A stretch of 64,000 bases of DNA from Lachnospiraceae bacterium (GTDB lineage Bacteria > Bacillota > Clostridia > Lachnospirales > Lachnospiraceae), in contig JAFLSX010000002.1 in the NCBI GenBank assembly GCA_022510705.1, forward strand, positions 41,818 to 105,817, written 5' to 3'. Position 1 is the first letter of the stretch. Each line of letters opens with the position of its first letter. Below, piece after piece: positions 49,355 through 57,935 of the stretch. The notes beneath the pieces were generated by a model. It had not been told where the DNA came from, did no database searches, and saw nothing but the letters and a program-made list of their open reading frames with translations. Position numbers and translations under genes: made by a program.

Positions 49355-49395
49355 ATTATAAAATTTTTTTGATTTAGGAACATAGTGAGGTAAAT

Positions 49396-49971
49396 ATGAT
49401 TTATGACATTCATTTATCCGTTATGCTTGTTTTATATGCTGTAATTTTGGGCTGTCTGATTTTTTATTATAGAATACGAAAACAGAAAAAGAGGAAGATA
49501 TTGATTTGGCGCTGTTTATTTGCTTTATATATACTTTTACTCATAAAAGTGACAATATTTCCTATTACTTTTACACATTTTGAATGGATGGAAGATACCT
49601 CATATTTGGCAGTGCAGCTAGAGCCGTTTAAGAGTATTGTGTCCATGGTGAAACATAAAAATTATATTCAGATTACAGGGAATATCATACTTTTGATGCC
49701 CCTTCCTCTGTTATTGCAGGGGATAAAGGATCAGATGTTTTCCCGAATGAAATGTTTTGTTTCCGTGTGTGCGGCAAGTCTGGTTATTGAAGTTTTGCAG
49801 TTGGGAATCAATCTGTTAACCGGTGTTAGAAACCGTGTTTTTGACGTGGATGATCTGATTTTGAACATATCAGGAGGTATTCTTTTGATGATTCTATATA
49901 AACCGATAAACTATGCAGCTAAAGGAGTTGTTTCTTATATAGCAGGAGAAGGCTTAAAGAATAACGATTAG
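49396..49971 (+). CDS. VanZ-family membrane protein
   Basis: Multiple TM, KVTIFPITF, LLMPLPLLL, EVLQLGINLLTGVRNRVFDVDDLILNISGGILL. Confidence 0.9.
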   Translation: MIYDIHLSVMLVLYAVILGCLIFYYRIRKQKKRKILIWRCLFALYILLLIKVTIFPITFTHFEWMEDTSYLAVQLEPFKSIVSMVKHKNYIQITGNIILLMPLPLLLQGIKDQMFSRMKCFVSVCAASLVIEVLQLGINLLTGVRNRVFDVDDLILNISGGILLMILYKPINYAAKGVVSYIAGEGLKNND

Positions 49972-50014
49972 TTATCAATATGAGCACAGTAAAGCGGATG
50001 AAGGAGGAGAGCGT

Positions 50015-50356
50015 ATGGCAGTGGATAAAAGTCTGGTATCGGGAAGTATGACTTTGCTATTGTTAAAATTATTGGAGGATAAGGACAGATACGGCTATGA
50101 GATGATCGAGCAGTTATCGGAGAAGTCCCAGAATGTATTTGAATTAAAGGCAGGGACTTTGTATCCACTCTTACATGGGTTGGAAGAAAAGGGATTGGTA
50201 AATTCCTATGAAAAAGAAGTAAACGGAAAGCAGCGGAAGTATTACCATTTGACAAAAGAGGGGCGTAAGAGTCTTTCTGAGAAGAAAGAAGAATGGCAGC
50301 GTTATGCCGGCGCTGTAAACAGGGTGTTGGGAGGTGTGGTTTATGCAGGTATCTGA
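50015..50356 (+). CDS. PadR-family transcriptional regulator
   Basis: LVSGSMTLLLLKLLEDKDRYGYEMIEQLSEKSQNVFELKAGTLYPLLHGLEEKGLVNSYEKEVNGKQRKYYHLTKEGRKSL. Confidence 0.95.
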   Translation: MAVDKSLVSGSMTLLLLKLLEDKDRYGYEMIEQLSEKSQNVFELKAGTLYPLLHGLEEKGLVNSYEKEVNGKQRKYYHLTKEGRKSLSEKKEEWQRYAGAVNRVLGGVVYAGI

Positions 50357-51701
50357 ATATCTGGAAGCGGTCACGGCACAAATGCGCTGTAAAAGGGCCA
50401 GAGGTATGGTGGAAAAAGAACTGAAGGCCCATATTGAGGATCAGGCCGATACGTATATGGAATATGGAATACCGAAAGAGGAAGCATACAAAAAAGCAGT
50501 AGCACAGATGGGAGATCCCATACAGGTAGGCACCGATATGGACAGGCTGCATCGTCCCGATATAGATAAAAAAGCGCTTTTTCTCATATGTCTGCTCAGT
50601 CTGGCAGGCGGTGTCTTATACAGATGGAGCATGGATATGGGAGATGGCCGTATGTTCCAGATGGGGGATTTTTTCGAACACCTGTTATTGGATGTACTCC
50701 CGGGAATGTTTCTCATGTGGCTGATCATTAAAATAGATTATACCAGAATTGCCAGACATCCTTTTCTTTTCAGTTTAGTGCTCGTTATGATTGCTCCATA
50801 TGCAGAACATTTCGAAGCTCGCGGTAAATATGGGTATGTATTTTTAAGTTTTACTTTGATTGCAATCCTTTTTGGAGCAGTCCTTCATAAACTGCGTGAA
50901 TATAAGCTGATGGGGATGTTCTTTGGCTTTCTCTGGCTTATGTTTATCATATTACTGTATCACTTTTCAGGTCGGGCTAATATAGCAAATTCCGTAAATC
51001 TGCTGGTGATCGGTATGTTCCTTTTGGGCACGGGTGCCTTTAAAGATTGGTTTGAGGCGGGGAAAAAGAAATCTGTGGCTATGTATTTGGGACTGTTGTG
51101 TGAGCTGATTCTTCTTGGCGGGTTCGGACTGGTGCTTCACAGATTTTTTGGACAGTCCTATGTCAGACACCGGTTAATGGGCTGGATAAATGCTGATCAG
51201 GAAGGTAATTATATTTTTAATGTGATCAGAACGCAAGCGGCAAATGCCGGCTTCTTTAAGGGAAGCGGCAACTTAACGGGGGTTGGCAATGAAAATGAAT
51301 ACTTTATCATCAATCTGATTTCCAGATACGGTTATTTAGCAGCTATCTTGGTAGCAGTTCTCCTGGGGCTGTTGTTTTTGGTATTGTTATCAGGTGTTAA
51401 AAAGCAGCAGAACAGATTGGGCACGTTAATGGGAATTGCGGCAATCCTTACCCTCTGTATACCTGTAGTGGAGCATATAGCCTATAATTTGAGTTTGATT
51501 CCTACGGGGGCGCTGATCTTACCGTTCTTTTCCGGTACCGGTGCGGATGCATGGATGCAGGGAGATTACTGCAGAGGAGCAATTCTAAGTTATTATGCGG
51601 CTATGGGCATCTGCCTATCGGTATACCGAAGCCGTAACATTGTAGCGGAGCAGGATGCCATTCCAAAGCTGCGGTTAAAATTAAAACTGGAACGGCAGTA
51701 G
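50343..51701 (+). CDS. Permease-prefix-domain / FtsW-RodA-SpoVE (WEDS)-like membrane protein
   Basis: N-terminal EKELKAHIEDQADTYMEYGIPKEEAYKKAVAQMGDP prefix, then ~10 TM with GNLTGVGNENEYFIINLISRYGYLAAI resembling the WEDS signature; overlaps padR; ATG 50343 preceded by GGGAGGTG. Confidence 0.75.
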   Translation: MQVSEYLEAVTAQMRCKRARGMVEKELKAHIEDQADTYMEYGIPKEEAYKKAVAQMGDPIQVGTDMDRLHRPDIDKKALFLICLLSLAGGVLYRWSMDMGDGRMFQMGDFFEHLLLDVLPGMFLMWLIIKIDYTRIARHPFLFSLVLVMIAPYAEHFEARGKYGYVFLSFTLIAILFGAVLHKLREYKLMGMFFGFLWLMFIILLYHFSGRANIANSVNLLVIGMFLLGTGAFKDWFEAGKKKSVAMYLGLLCELILLGGFGLVLHRFFGQSYVRHRLMGWINADQEGNYIFNVIRTQAANAGFFKGSGNLTGVGNENEYFIINLISRYGYLAAILVAVLLGLLFLVLLSGVKKQQNRLGTLMGIAAILTLCIPVVEHIAYNLSLIPTGALILPFFSGTGADAWMQGDYCRGAILSYYAAMGICLSVYRSRNIVAEQDAIPKLRLKLKLERQ

Positions 51702-51730
51702 AGATTGATAACAGTTGATATGATCTATAT

Positions 51731-51780
51731 TTACACCCATATTTTAGGAAGAGGCGTCCGAAAATATGGGTGTCTTTTTA
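51731..51780 (+). terminator. Intrinsic terminator
   Basis: acacccatatttt … aaaatatgggtgt + cttttta. Confidence 0.85.
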
Positions 51781-51837
51781 TTTAAATTATGCTAGAATAG
51801 AACTGTCGGGTGAATTTAATGTATACGGAGGTTTTTT

Positions 51838-52314
51838 ATGGCAATCGAAAAGGTGAGAGAATATTTAAAAGCGTATCAGATGGCGGATAAGATACTGGAG
51901 TTTTCCGTATCTTCCGCTACGGTGGAGCTGGCGGCGGAGGCTCTTTGTTGTGAGCCGAAGCGGATAGCCAAGACCCTTTCCTTTCAGGTGGGTGAGGAAG
52001 CTATACTGATCGTCACTGCAGGAGATGCCAGAATTGACAATCATAAATATAAAGAGTTGTTTCAAACAAAGGCCAAGATGCTGGCCTTTGAAGAGGTAGA
52101 GGAGAAAATCGGTCACGAAGTAGGCGGGGTATGTCCCTTTGGTATTAATGAGGGCGTTAAAGTATATTTGGACGTGTCCTTACAACGTTTTACAACCGTA
52201 TATCCGGCCTGCGGCAGTTCCAACAGTGCGATAGAACTGAATATGGAGGAGCTTAAGAGACTGACCGGTGAAAATTTTGTTAGCTGGATAGATGTCTGCA
52301 AGGATTGGGAGTAA
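51838..52314 (+). CDS. YbaK/EbsC-family aminoacyl-tRNA deacylase-like protein
   Basis: AKTLSFQVGEEAILIVTAGDARIDNHKYK, VGGVCPFGINEGVKVYLDVSL. Confidence 0.92.
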   Translation: MAIEKVREYLKAYQMADKILEFSVSSATVELAAEALCCEPKRIAKTLSFQVGEEAILIVTAGDARIDNHKYKELFQTKAKMLAFEEVEEKIGHEVGGVCPFGINEGVKVYLDVSLQRFTTVYPACGSSNSAIELNMEELKRLTGENFVSWIDVCKDWE

Positions 52315-52350
52315 TAATTCATATTTCACAGGAAAGGCAGGATTACATAG

Positions 52351-53655
52351 ATGAGAATGTATGATTTGATCGTAAAGAAAAGAAATGGGGAAAACCTGTC
52401 GAAAGAAGAAATTCGTTTTATGATACAGGGATATACCGAAGGCAGTATCCCGGACTATCAGATGTCCGCCATGATGATGGCAATTTATTTTCAGGGCATG
52501 AATGAGGAAGAAACTCTGGAATTGACTTTAGCTATGGAACATAGCGGGGAGGTGCTGGATCTGAGTCCTATTAAGGGGATTAAAGTAGATAAGCACTCCA
52601 CAGGCGGCGTGGGCGATAAGACCTCCTTAGCACTGACTCCCATGGTGGCGGCTTGCGGTATTCCCGTAGCAAAAATGAGCGGCAGGGGACTTGGGCATAC
52701 CGGAGGGACTATTGACAAATTGGAGAGTTTTCCTGGGTTTTCCACAGAATTGACGCCGGATCAGTTTATAGAAAATGTGAATCGTATTGGAATTGCCATT
52801 ATGGGTCAGACTGCAGATTTAGCTCCTGCGGATAAGAAACTGTATGCACTGCGGGATGTGACCGCTACCGTGGATAATATGTCCCTGATCGCAAGTTCCA
52901 TTATGAGTAAAAAACTGGCCGCGGGAGCAGATGCCATCGTGTTGGATGTAAAGACCGGCAGCGGCGCTTTTATGAAGCGGGAGGAAGATGCCTATGCATT
53001 GGCAAAAGAAATGGTGCGCATAGGAAACGGTGCAGGAAAAAAGACGATAGCGGTTATTTCCGATATGGATCAGCCTTTGGGCTATGCAGTGGGCAATGCC
53101 CTGGAGGTAAAGGAAGCGCTTGCTACGCTTAGAGGAGAAGGACCGGCGGATTTTCTGGAGTTATGTCTGACACTGGGGGCACAGATGTTAATAGCCGGTG
53201 GCAAAGCGAAGGAAGAGACGGAGGCAAGAGAACAACTGCAGCATGTGATAGAGGATGGCAGTGCGCTTAAGAAGCTGGCGGAGTTCGTGGAAGCACAGGG
53301 CGGAGATCCGGCCGCAGTATACCATGAGGCGCTTTTACCCAAAGCCTCTATGATAGAAGAATGCAGGGCAGAGCAAGAGGGTTATATCGGTCATATTGCC
53401 TGTGACGAAGTGGGTATCTGTTCTCTGATCTTAGGCGGGGGCAGGGAAACAAAGGAAAGTACGATCGATCTGGCAGTTGGCATTGTCCTGTTAAAGAAAA
53501 CAGGGGACTATGTGAAGGCAGGTGAGGCATTGGCGGTTTTACATGCCAATGATAAAGAAAAATGCAATGCCGCAAAAACGCGTCTTTTAAAGGCTTATCA
53601 CATCACACAGGAAAAACCGGTGAGCGCGCCTTTTATACGGAACATTCTGCAATAG
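52351..53655 (+). CDS. pdp: Pyrimidine-nucleoside phosphorylase
   Basis: KVDKHSTGGVGDKTSLALTPMVAACG, MSGRGLGHTGGTIDKLES, VKTGSGAFMK. Confidence 0.95.
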   Translation: MRMYDLIVKKRNGENLSKEEIRFMIQGYTEGSIPDYQMSAMMMAIYFQGMNEEETLELTLAMEHSGEVLDLSPIKGIKVDKHSTGGVGDKTSLALTPMVAACGIPVAKMSGRGLGHTGGTIDKLESFPGFSTELTPDQFIENVNRIGIAIMGQTADLAPADKKLYALRDVTATVDNMSLIASSIMSKKLAAGADAIVLDVKTGSGAFMKREEDAYALAKEMVRIGNGAGKKTIAVISDMDQPLGYAVGNALEVKEALATLRGEGPADFLELCLTLGAQMLIAGGKAKEETEAREQLQHVIEDGSALKKLAEFVEAQGGDPAAVYHEALLPKASMIEECRAEQEGYIGHIACDEVGICSLILGGGRETKESTIDLAVGIVLLKKTGDYVKAGEALAVLHANDKEKCNAAKTRLLKAYHITQEKPVSAPFIRNILQ

Positions 53656-53709
53656 AAACCCTTTTCACAATTTTGGTATGAGAATTCTGCCGCCGGAATA
53701 TAGTGTACT

Positions 53710-54003
53710 ATGAAAAAGAAGCAGAGAGCGGCAGAATTAAAAGAATCAAAAAAAGAAATGCTGGTGGAATCTTTAAAGCTGCCAAAGGATATGATGATGG
53801 GAGCTTTCATGCTCTCCATGACCGGCAACAGAGAAGCGTTTATTGAAAATTATAGGGGCATCCTGGAATATACGGATACCTGCATCTTGCTGCAGACCAA
53901 AAGCGGTCAGGTACGCTTTGAGGGAACAGGCCTTGTGATTGAATATTATACCAATGAGGACATGAAAATCGGAGGATACATCCAGAGTGTAATATTCGGA
54001 TAA
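53710..54003 (+). CDS. yqfC: YqfC-family sporulation protein
   Basis: 97 aa, YRGILEYTDTCILLQTKSGQVRFEGTGLVIEYYTNEDMKIGGYIQSV; directly before yqfD and phoH. Confidence 0.88.
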   Translation: MKKKQRAAELKESKKEMLVESLKLPKDMMMGAFMLSMTGNREAFIENYRGILEYTDTCILLQTKSGQVRFEGTGLVIEYYTNEDMKIGGYIQSVIFG

Positions 54004-54016
54004 GGAGCGGCGCCTT

Positions 54017-55255
54017 GTGATTGGGTTTTTGAAATGGGTCAGAGGATATGTGCAGATCAAAGTTTGGGGATTTGCACCGGAACGTTTTTTAAACCTCTGC
54101 AGCAATAAAAATATACTTTTGTGGGATATTAAGAAAGACGGGGATATCTATTATCTTTGCATCAGTCTTGCAGGCTTTTACCGTTTAAAGGAAATTACGC
54201 GGAAAACGGGAACCAGGGTAGTCATTCTGAAAAGATGCGGACTACCCTTTTTAGTGCCGCAAATCCTTTCCAGAAAGGTATTTGTTCTGGGCCTGTTTGC
54301 CGCATGCTTTTTCTGGTTCTGGTCTTCCCGCTATATATGGGAAATCAATATTACCGGCAATACGATCATTACCGAAGATGTTTTTATTGACTTTCTTAAG
54401 GAGCATGGCATCCGGGTCGGGATGCAGAGTGATGATCTGGATATAGAGGAACTGGAGAAGGAGATCCGTCGTGAATTTCAGGAAATCACCTGGACTTCGG
54501 CCAAGCTTTCCGGTACCAGTCTGGAAATATCCGTAAAGGAGAATGACGCCCTGCTTGCCCCCATGCAGGAGGATATTCTTTCGGATCTGTATGCGGAAAA
54601 AGACGGACTCATCGTTTCCATGATCGTGCGTTCGGGAGTGCCGCAGGTAAAAATCGGAGATCGTGTGGAAGAGGGCACACTGCTTGTGGACGGCAGAGTA
54701 CCCGTTTATAATGAGGATACCACCGTCAGAAAATATCAATGTGTACGTTCCGATGCGGATATTTATGTACAGCGGATACAGGAGGTTTATGAGGAGCTGC
54801 CCTTTTATTATATGGATAAGGTATATACGGGCAGGGAGCAGGAAAGCCACTATATGAAGCTGTTCGGCAAAATGCTGGAAGTAGGAGGAAGCTGTAGTTT
54901 TACTGTCTACGATACGGTCATAACAGAGAAAGAATTTGAACCGCTTAAGGGGCTGACCCTGCCCTTCATTCTGGGTACCAGATGTTATCGTGAATACCAG
55001 AATACGGAGCGAATTTACACGACAGACCAGGCGAAGGAACTGCTGATCAAAAAATATTCCGCATTTATTTCAGGTTTAGAGGAAAAAGGGGTACAAATTA
55101 TTGAAAAAGATGTTAAAATAGAAACAGGCAGTGACAGATGGATACTTGTAGGAAAGCTGCAGGTAATAGAAAAGATTGGAACGGAGGTTCCCTTCACGGA
55201 AGAAAGTATTGTGGAGGAAGGGACGGTAATACCTGAGTCCATAGAATCGGAGTAA
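54017..55255 (+). CDS. yqfD: YqfD-family sporulation protein
   Basis: Single TM, WEINITGNTIITEDVFIDFLKEHGIRVGM, VPQVKIGDRVEEGTLLVDGRV. Confidence 0.92.
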   Translation: MIGFLKWVRGYVQIKVWGFAPERFLNLCSNKNILLWDIKKDGDIYYLCISLAGFYRLKEITRKTGTRVVILKRCGLPFLVPQILSRKVFVLGLFAACFFWFWSSRYIWEINITGNTIITEDVFIDFLKEHGIRVGMQSDDLDIEELEKEIRREFQEITWTSAKLSGTSLEISVKENDALLAPMQEDILSDLYAEKDGLIVSMIVRSGVPQVKIGDRVEEGTLLVDGRVPVYNEDTTVRKYQCVRSDADIYVQRIQEVYEELPFYYMDKVYTGREQESHYMKLFGKMLEVGGSCSFTVYDTVITEKEFEPLKGLTLPFILGTRCYREYQNTERIYTTDQAKELLIKKYSAFISGLEEKGVQIIEKDVKIETGSDRWILVGKLQVIEKIGTEVPFTEESIVEEGTVIPESIESE

Positions 55256-55257
55256 TA

Positions 55258-56256
55258 ATGAGTGTAACGACTTATACCATGGAAATGCCCACTGCTTATA
55301 TGCAAAGCATTTTCGGACAGAATGACAGATATATTAAAAAACTGGAAACAGACTTTCATGTAACGGTTGTGGATCGCAACGGTGCGATCAAGATAACGGG
55401 TGAGGAAACAGAGGTCAAAAAATGTGTCAATATTCTTTCCCGTTTATTTGAGGTGTCACAAAACGGCAGCGAAATAGAGGAACAAAAAGTGGATTATGCG
55501 ATTACATTAGGACAGGAAGAAAAGGAAGAGGAGCTTCTGGAAATTGATAAGGATCTTATTTGTCATACCATAAGCGGGAAACCCATTAAACCCAAGACTC
55601 TGGGACAGAAACAGTATGTGGATGCCATTCGAAACAATATGATAGTATTTGGACTGGGACCGGCCGGTACCGGTAAGACCTATCTGGCTATGGCCATGGC
55701 CATTACTGCTTTTAAAAATGATGAAGTGAGCCGTATTATACTGACCAGGCCGGCCATTGAAGCAGGAGAGAAGCTGGGTTTTCTTCCCGGTGATCTGCAG
55801 AGCAAGGTGGATCCTTATCTGCGCCCGCTCTACGATGCACTATATCAGATTATGGGGGCGGACAGTTTTACCAAAAATATGGAAAAGGGACTGATTGAAG
55901 TGGCCCCTTTGGCTTATATGCGCGGCCGCACTTTGGACAACGCTTTTATTATTTTGGATGAGGCACAGAATACCACACCGGCCCAGATGAAAATGTTCTT
56001 GACAAGAATTGGTTTTGGTTCTAAGGTCATCGTAACAGGAGATGCTTCCCAAAAGGACTTGCCTCAGGGAAGCCGTTCGGGTCTGGATGTAGCGGAACGA
56101 GTTTTAAAAAACATCGAGGATATTGCCTTTTGTACACTGACAAGCAGAGATGTTGTCAGACATCCGCTGGTGCAGAAGATAGTGAAAGCCTATGACGATT
56201 ATGAGGCAAAAGAAAAGAAGGGAAATAAGGATATCCGAAAAAATGGCAGACGATAA
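55258..56256 (+). CDS. phoH: PhoH-like ATPase
   Basis: FGLGPAGTGKTYLAMAMAI, LTRPAIEAGEKLGFLPGDLQSKVDPYLRPLYDAL, DEAQNTTPAQMKMFLTRIG. Confidence 0.96.
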   Translation: MSVTTYTMEMPTAYMQSIFGQNDRYIKKLETDFHVTVVDRNGAIKITGEETEVKKCVNILSRLFEVSQNGSEIEEQKVDYAITLGQEEKEEELLEIDKDLICHTISGKPIKPKTLGQKQYVDAIRNNMIVFGLGPAGTGKTYLAMAMAITAFKNDEVSRIILTRPAIEAGEKLGFLPGDLQSKVDPYLRPLYDALYQIMGADSFTKNMEKGLIEVAPLAYMRGRTLDNAFIILDEAQNTTPAQMKMFLTRIGFGSKVIVTGDASQKDLPQGSRSGLDVAERVLKNIEDIAFCTLTSRDVVRHPLVQKIVKAYDDYEAKEKKGNKDIRKNGRR

Positions 56257-57445
56257 GACAAAGAAAAAAAGCCACACGGGTCTCTGTGTGCTGATCCTGT
56301 TTTTTGTGACGATAGCAGGCACTTTTTTACTGTGCCTTTTAAAGGGCTGCGCCCGCATCGATATGCTCCGCAATGTGGTGCTCGGCGGCATTGGCTGCTT
56401 CGCGGTCCTGTTTTTAATGGTTCAGGCGGCGGAGAAGCATCTTTATGAGTACGACAATGAAGCGTTTTTACTTCGTTTTACCGGGCTGTATGCGGTGTGC
56501 TTCGTTTTAGCTGCCGCCTGTTCCTATCTGCCTTCGGAAGGCTGGCCTTTTTTAACTGTTTTTGTACTACTTGCCCTGTTTTCCAATACGATGATCGGAA
56601 TCTGTGCGGGAGGTCTTTTGTTAGCTGTTTCCGTCCTGTTGGCAGGCTGTGGCACGGAGATTTTTGTGCTGTATTTTACTTGTGGAATCATTGGAGCGGG
56701 ACTGTTCAGGCATCTGAACGATAAGGACAAGCTGATAGTGCCCATATTGCTTTCCGTGGCGTTTCTTCTGGTAGGAGAAACGGCCTGCGTAGTGATTTAT
56801 GCCAATGAAACTTTAAAAGTAGAGCTCTTTCTTGTTCCTTTACTAAATGTAATTATCAATATTGTATTACTTTTTATTTTAATAAAGTTTTTCTCGAATT
56901 TGGTGATTTATAAATATCGGGATAAATACATGGAAGTAAACGACCAGGAATTTGCATTGATGGTGGAACTGAAAGCCTATTCCAAAGAGGAATATTACAG
57001 AGCCATACATACCGCATATTTTTGTGATCGGATAGCAAAGAAGCTCCAGTTGGACGCAGATGCTGCAAAGGCTGGCGGCTATTACCATCGCATCGGCATT
57101 CTTAAGGGAGAAGTTACACTGGAAAATACGAAAGAACTGCTGGTTCCCCATGCCTTTCCGCCTGCGGCCGAAAGGCTTTTAACGGAATACTTAAGAACTG
57201 ATACCCCCATTAAGAGTAAAGAAGCAGTGGTGCTGCTATTGGCAGATGACGTTATTTGCTCTGTACTAAAGCTCTTTGCCGGGGATCCTAAGATACAGAT
57301 TGATTATAATGTGCTGATTGAAAAGATTTTTCAGAAAAAACTGGAGGATTCCGTTTTATGGGAGAGTGACATTACAATGGGAGAACTCACCAGTATGAAG
57401 AATACCTTCAAGGAGGAAAAACTCTACTATGACTTTTTACGTTGA
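56243..57445 (+). CDS. Shortened 7TM-HD (PgpH/YqfF-like) protein with degenerate HD motif
   Basis: Position between phoH and ybeY; TM region then AAKAGGYYHRIGILKGE (PgpH family normally …GAYYHDIGK…) and C-terminal SKEAVVLLLADDV…LIEKIFQKKLEDSVL; ATG 56243 chosen over 56192. Confidence 0.8.
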   Translation: MADDKTKKKSHTGLCVLILFFVTIAGTFLLCLLKGCARIDMLRNVVLGGIGCFAVLFLMVQAAEKHLYEYDNEAFLLRFTGLYAVCFVLAAACSYLPSEGWPFLTVFVLLALFSNTMIGICAGGLLLAVSVLLAGCGTEIFVLYFTCGIIGAGLFRHLNDKDKLIVPILLSVAFLLVGETACVVIYANETLKVELFLVPLLNVIINIVLLFILIKFFSNLVIYKYRDKYMEVNDQEFALMVELKAYSKEEYYRAIHTAYFCDRIAKKLQLDADAAKAGGYYHRIGILKGEVTLENTKELLVPHAFPPAAERLLTEYLRTDTPIKSKEAVVLLLADDVICSVLKLFAGDPKIQIDYNVLIEKIFQKKLEDSVLWESDITMGELTSMKNTFKEEKLYYDFLR

Positions 57446-57932
57446 AAATGAAACAGAAGAATCATTTTCCTTTGATATCAAAGAAATAGCCGGGATGGTT
57501 ATGGAAATTGTTCTGGAAAGTGAAGGATGCCCCTACGAAGCACAAGTCAATCTGGTTCTGACTGACAATGAGGGCATTAAAAGCTGTAACGCAGAGTTTC
57601 GCGGGATAGATAAGGAAACAGATGTTTTGTCTTTTCCCAATGTGGAATACACTGCGCCGGCCGATTTTTCCCATTTAGAGGAAGATGCGGCGGACTGTTT
57701 TGATCCGGAAAGCGGGGAATTGCTTTTAGGGGATATTATGATCTCCGTGGAGAAGATTAAGGAGCAGGCAGTAAGTTTTAATCATTCCGAAAAAAGAGAA
57801 TTTGCTTTTTTAGTGGCTCACAGTATGCTACATCTGTGCGGATATGACCATATGGAGAAAGAAGAAGCCACAGTTATGGAAAAAAAGCAGGAGGAAGTAC
57901 TGAAGACTTTAGGAATTACAAGAGAGGATTGA
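57429..57932 (+). CDS. ybeY: Endoribonuclease YbeY (rRNA maturation factor)
   Basis: NAEFRGIDKETDVLSFP, LGDIMIS, FLVAHSMLHLCGYDHMEKEE zinc motif. Confidence 0.96.
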   Translation: MTFYVENETEESFSFDIKEIAGMVMEIVLESEGCPYEAQVNLVLTDNEGIKSCNAEFRGIDKETDVLSFPNVEYTAPADFSHLEEDAADCFDPESGELLLGDIMISVEKIKEQAVSFNHSEKREFAFLVAHSMLHLCGYDHMEKEEATVMEKKQEEVLKTLGITRED

Positions 57933-57935
57933 CGG

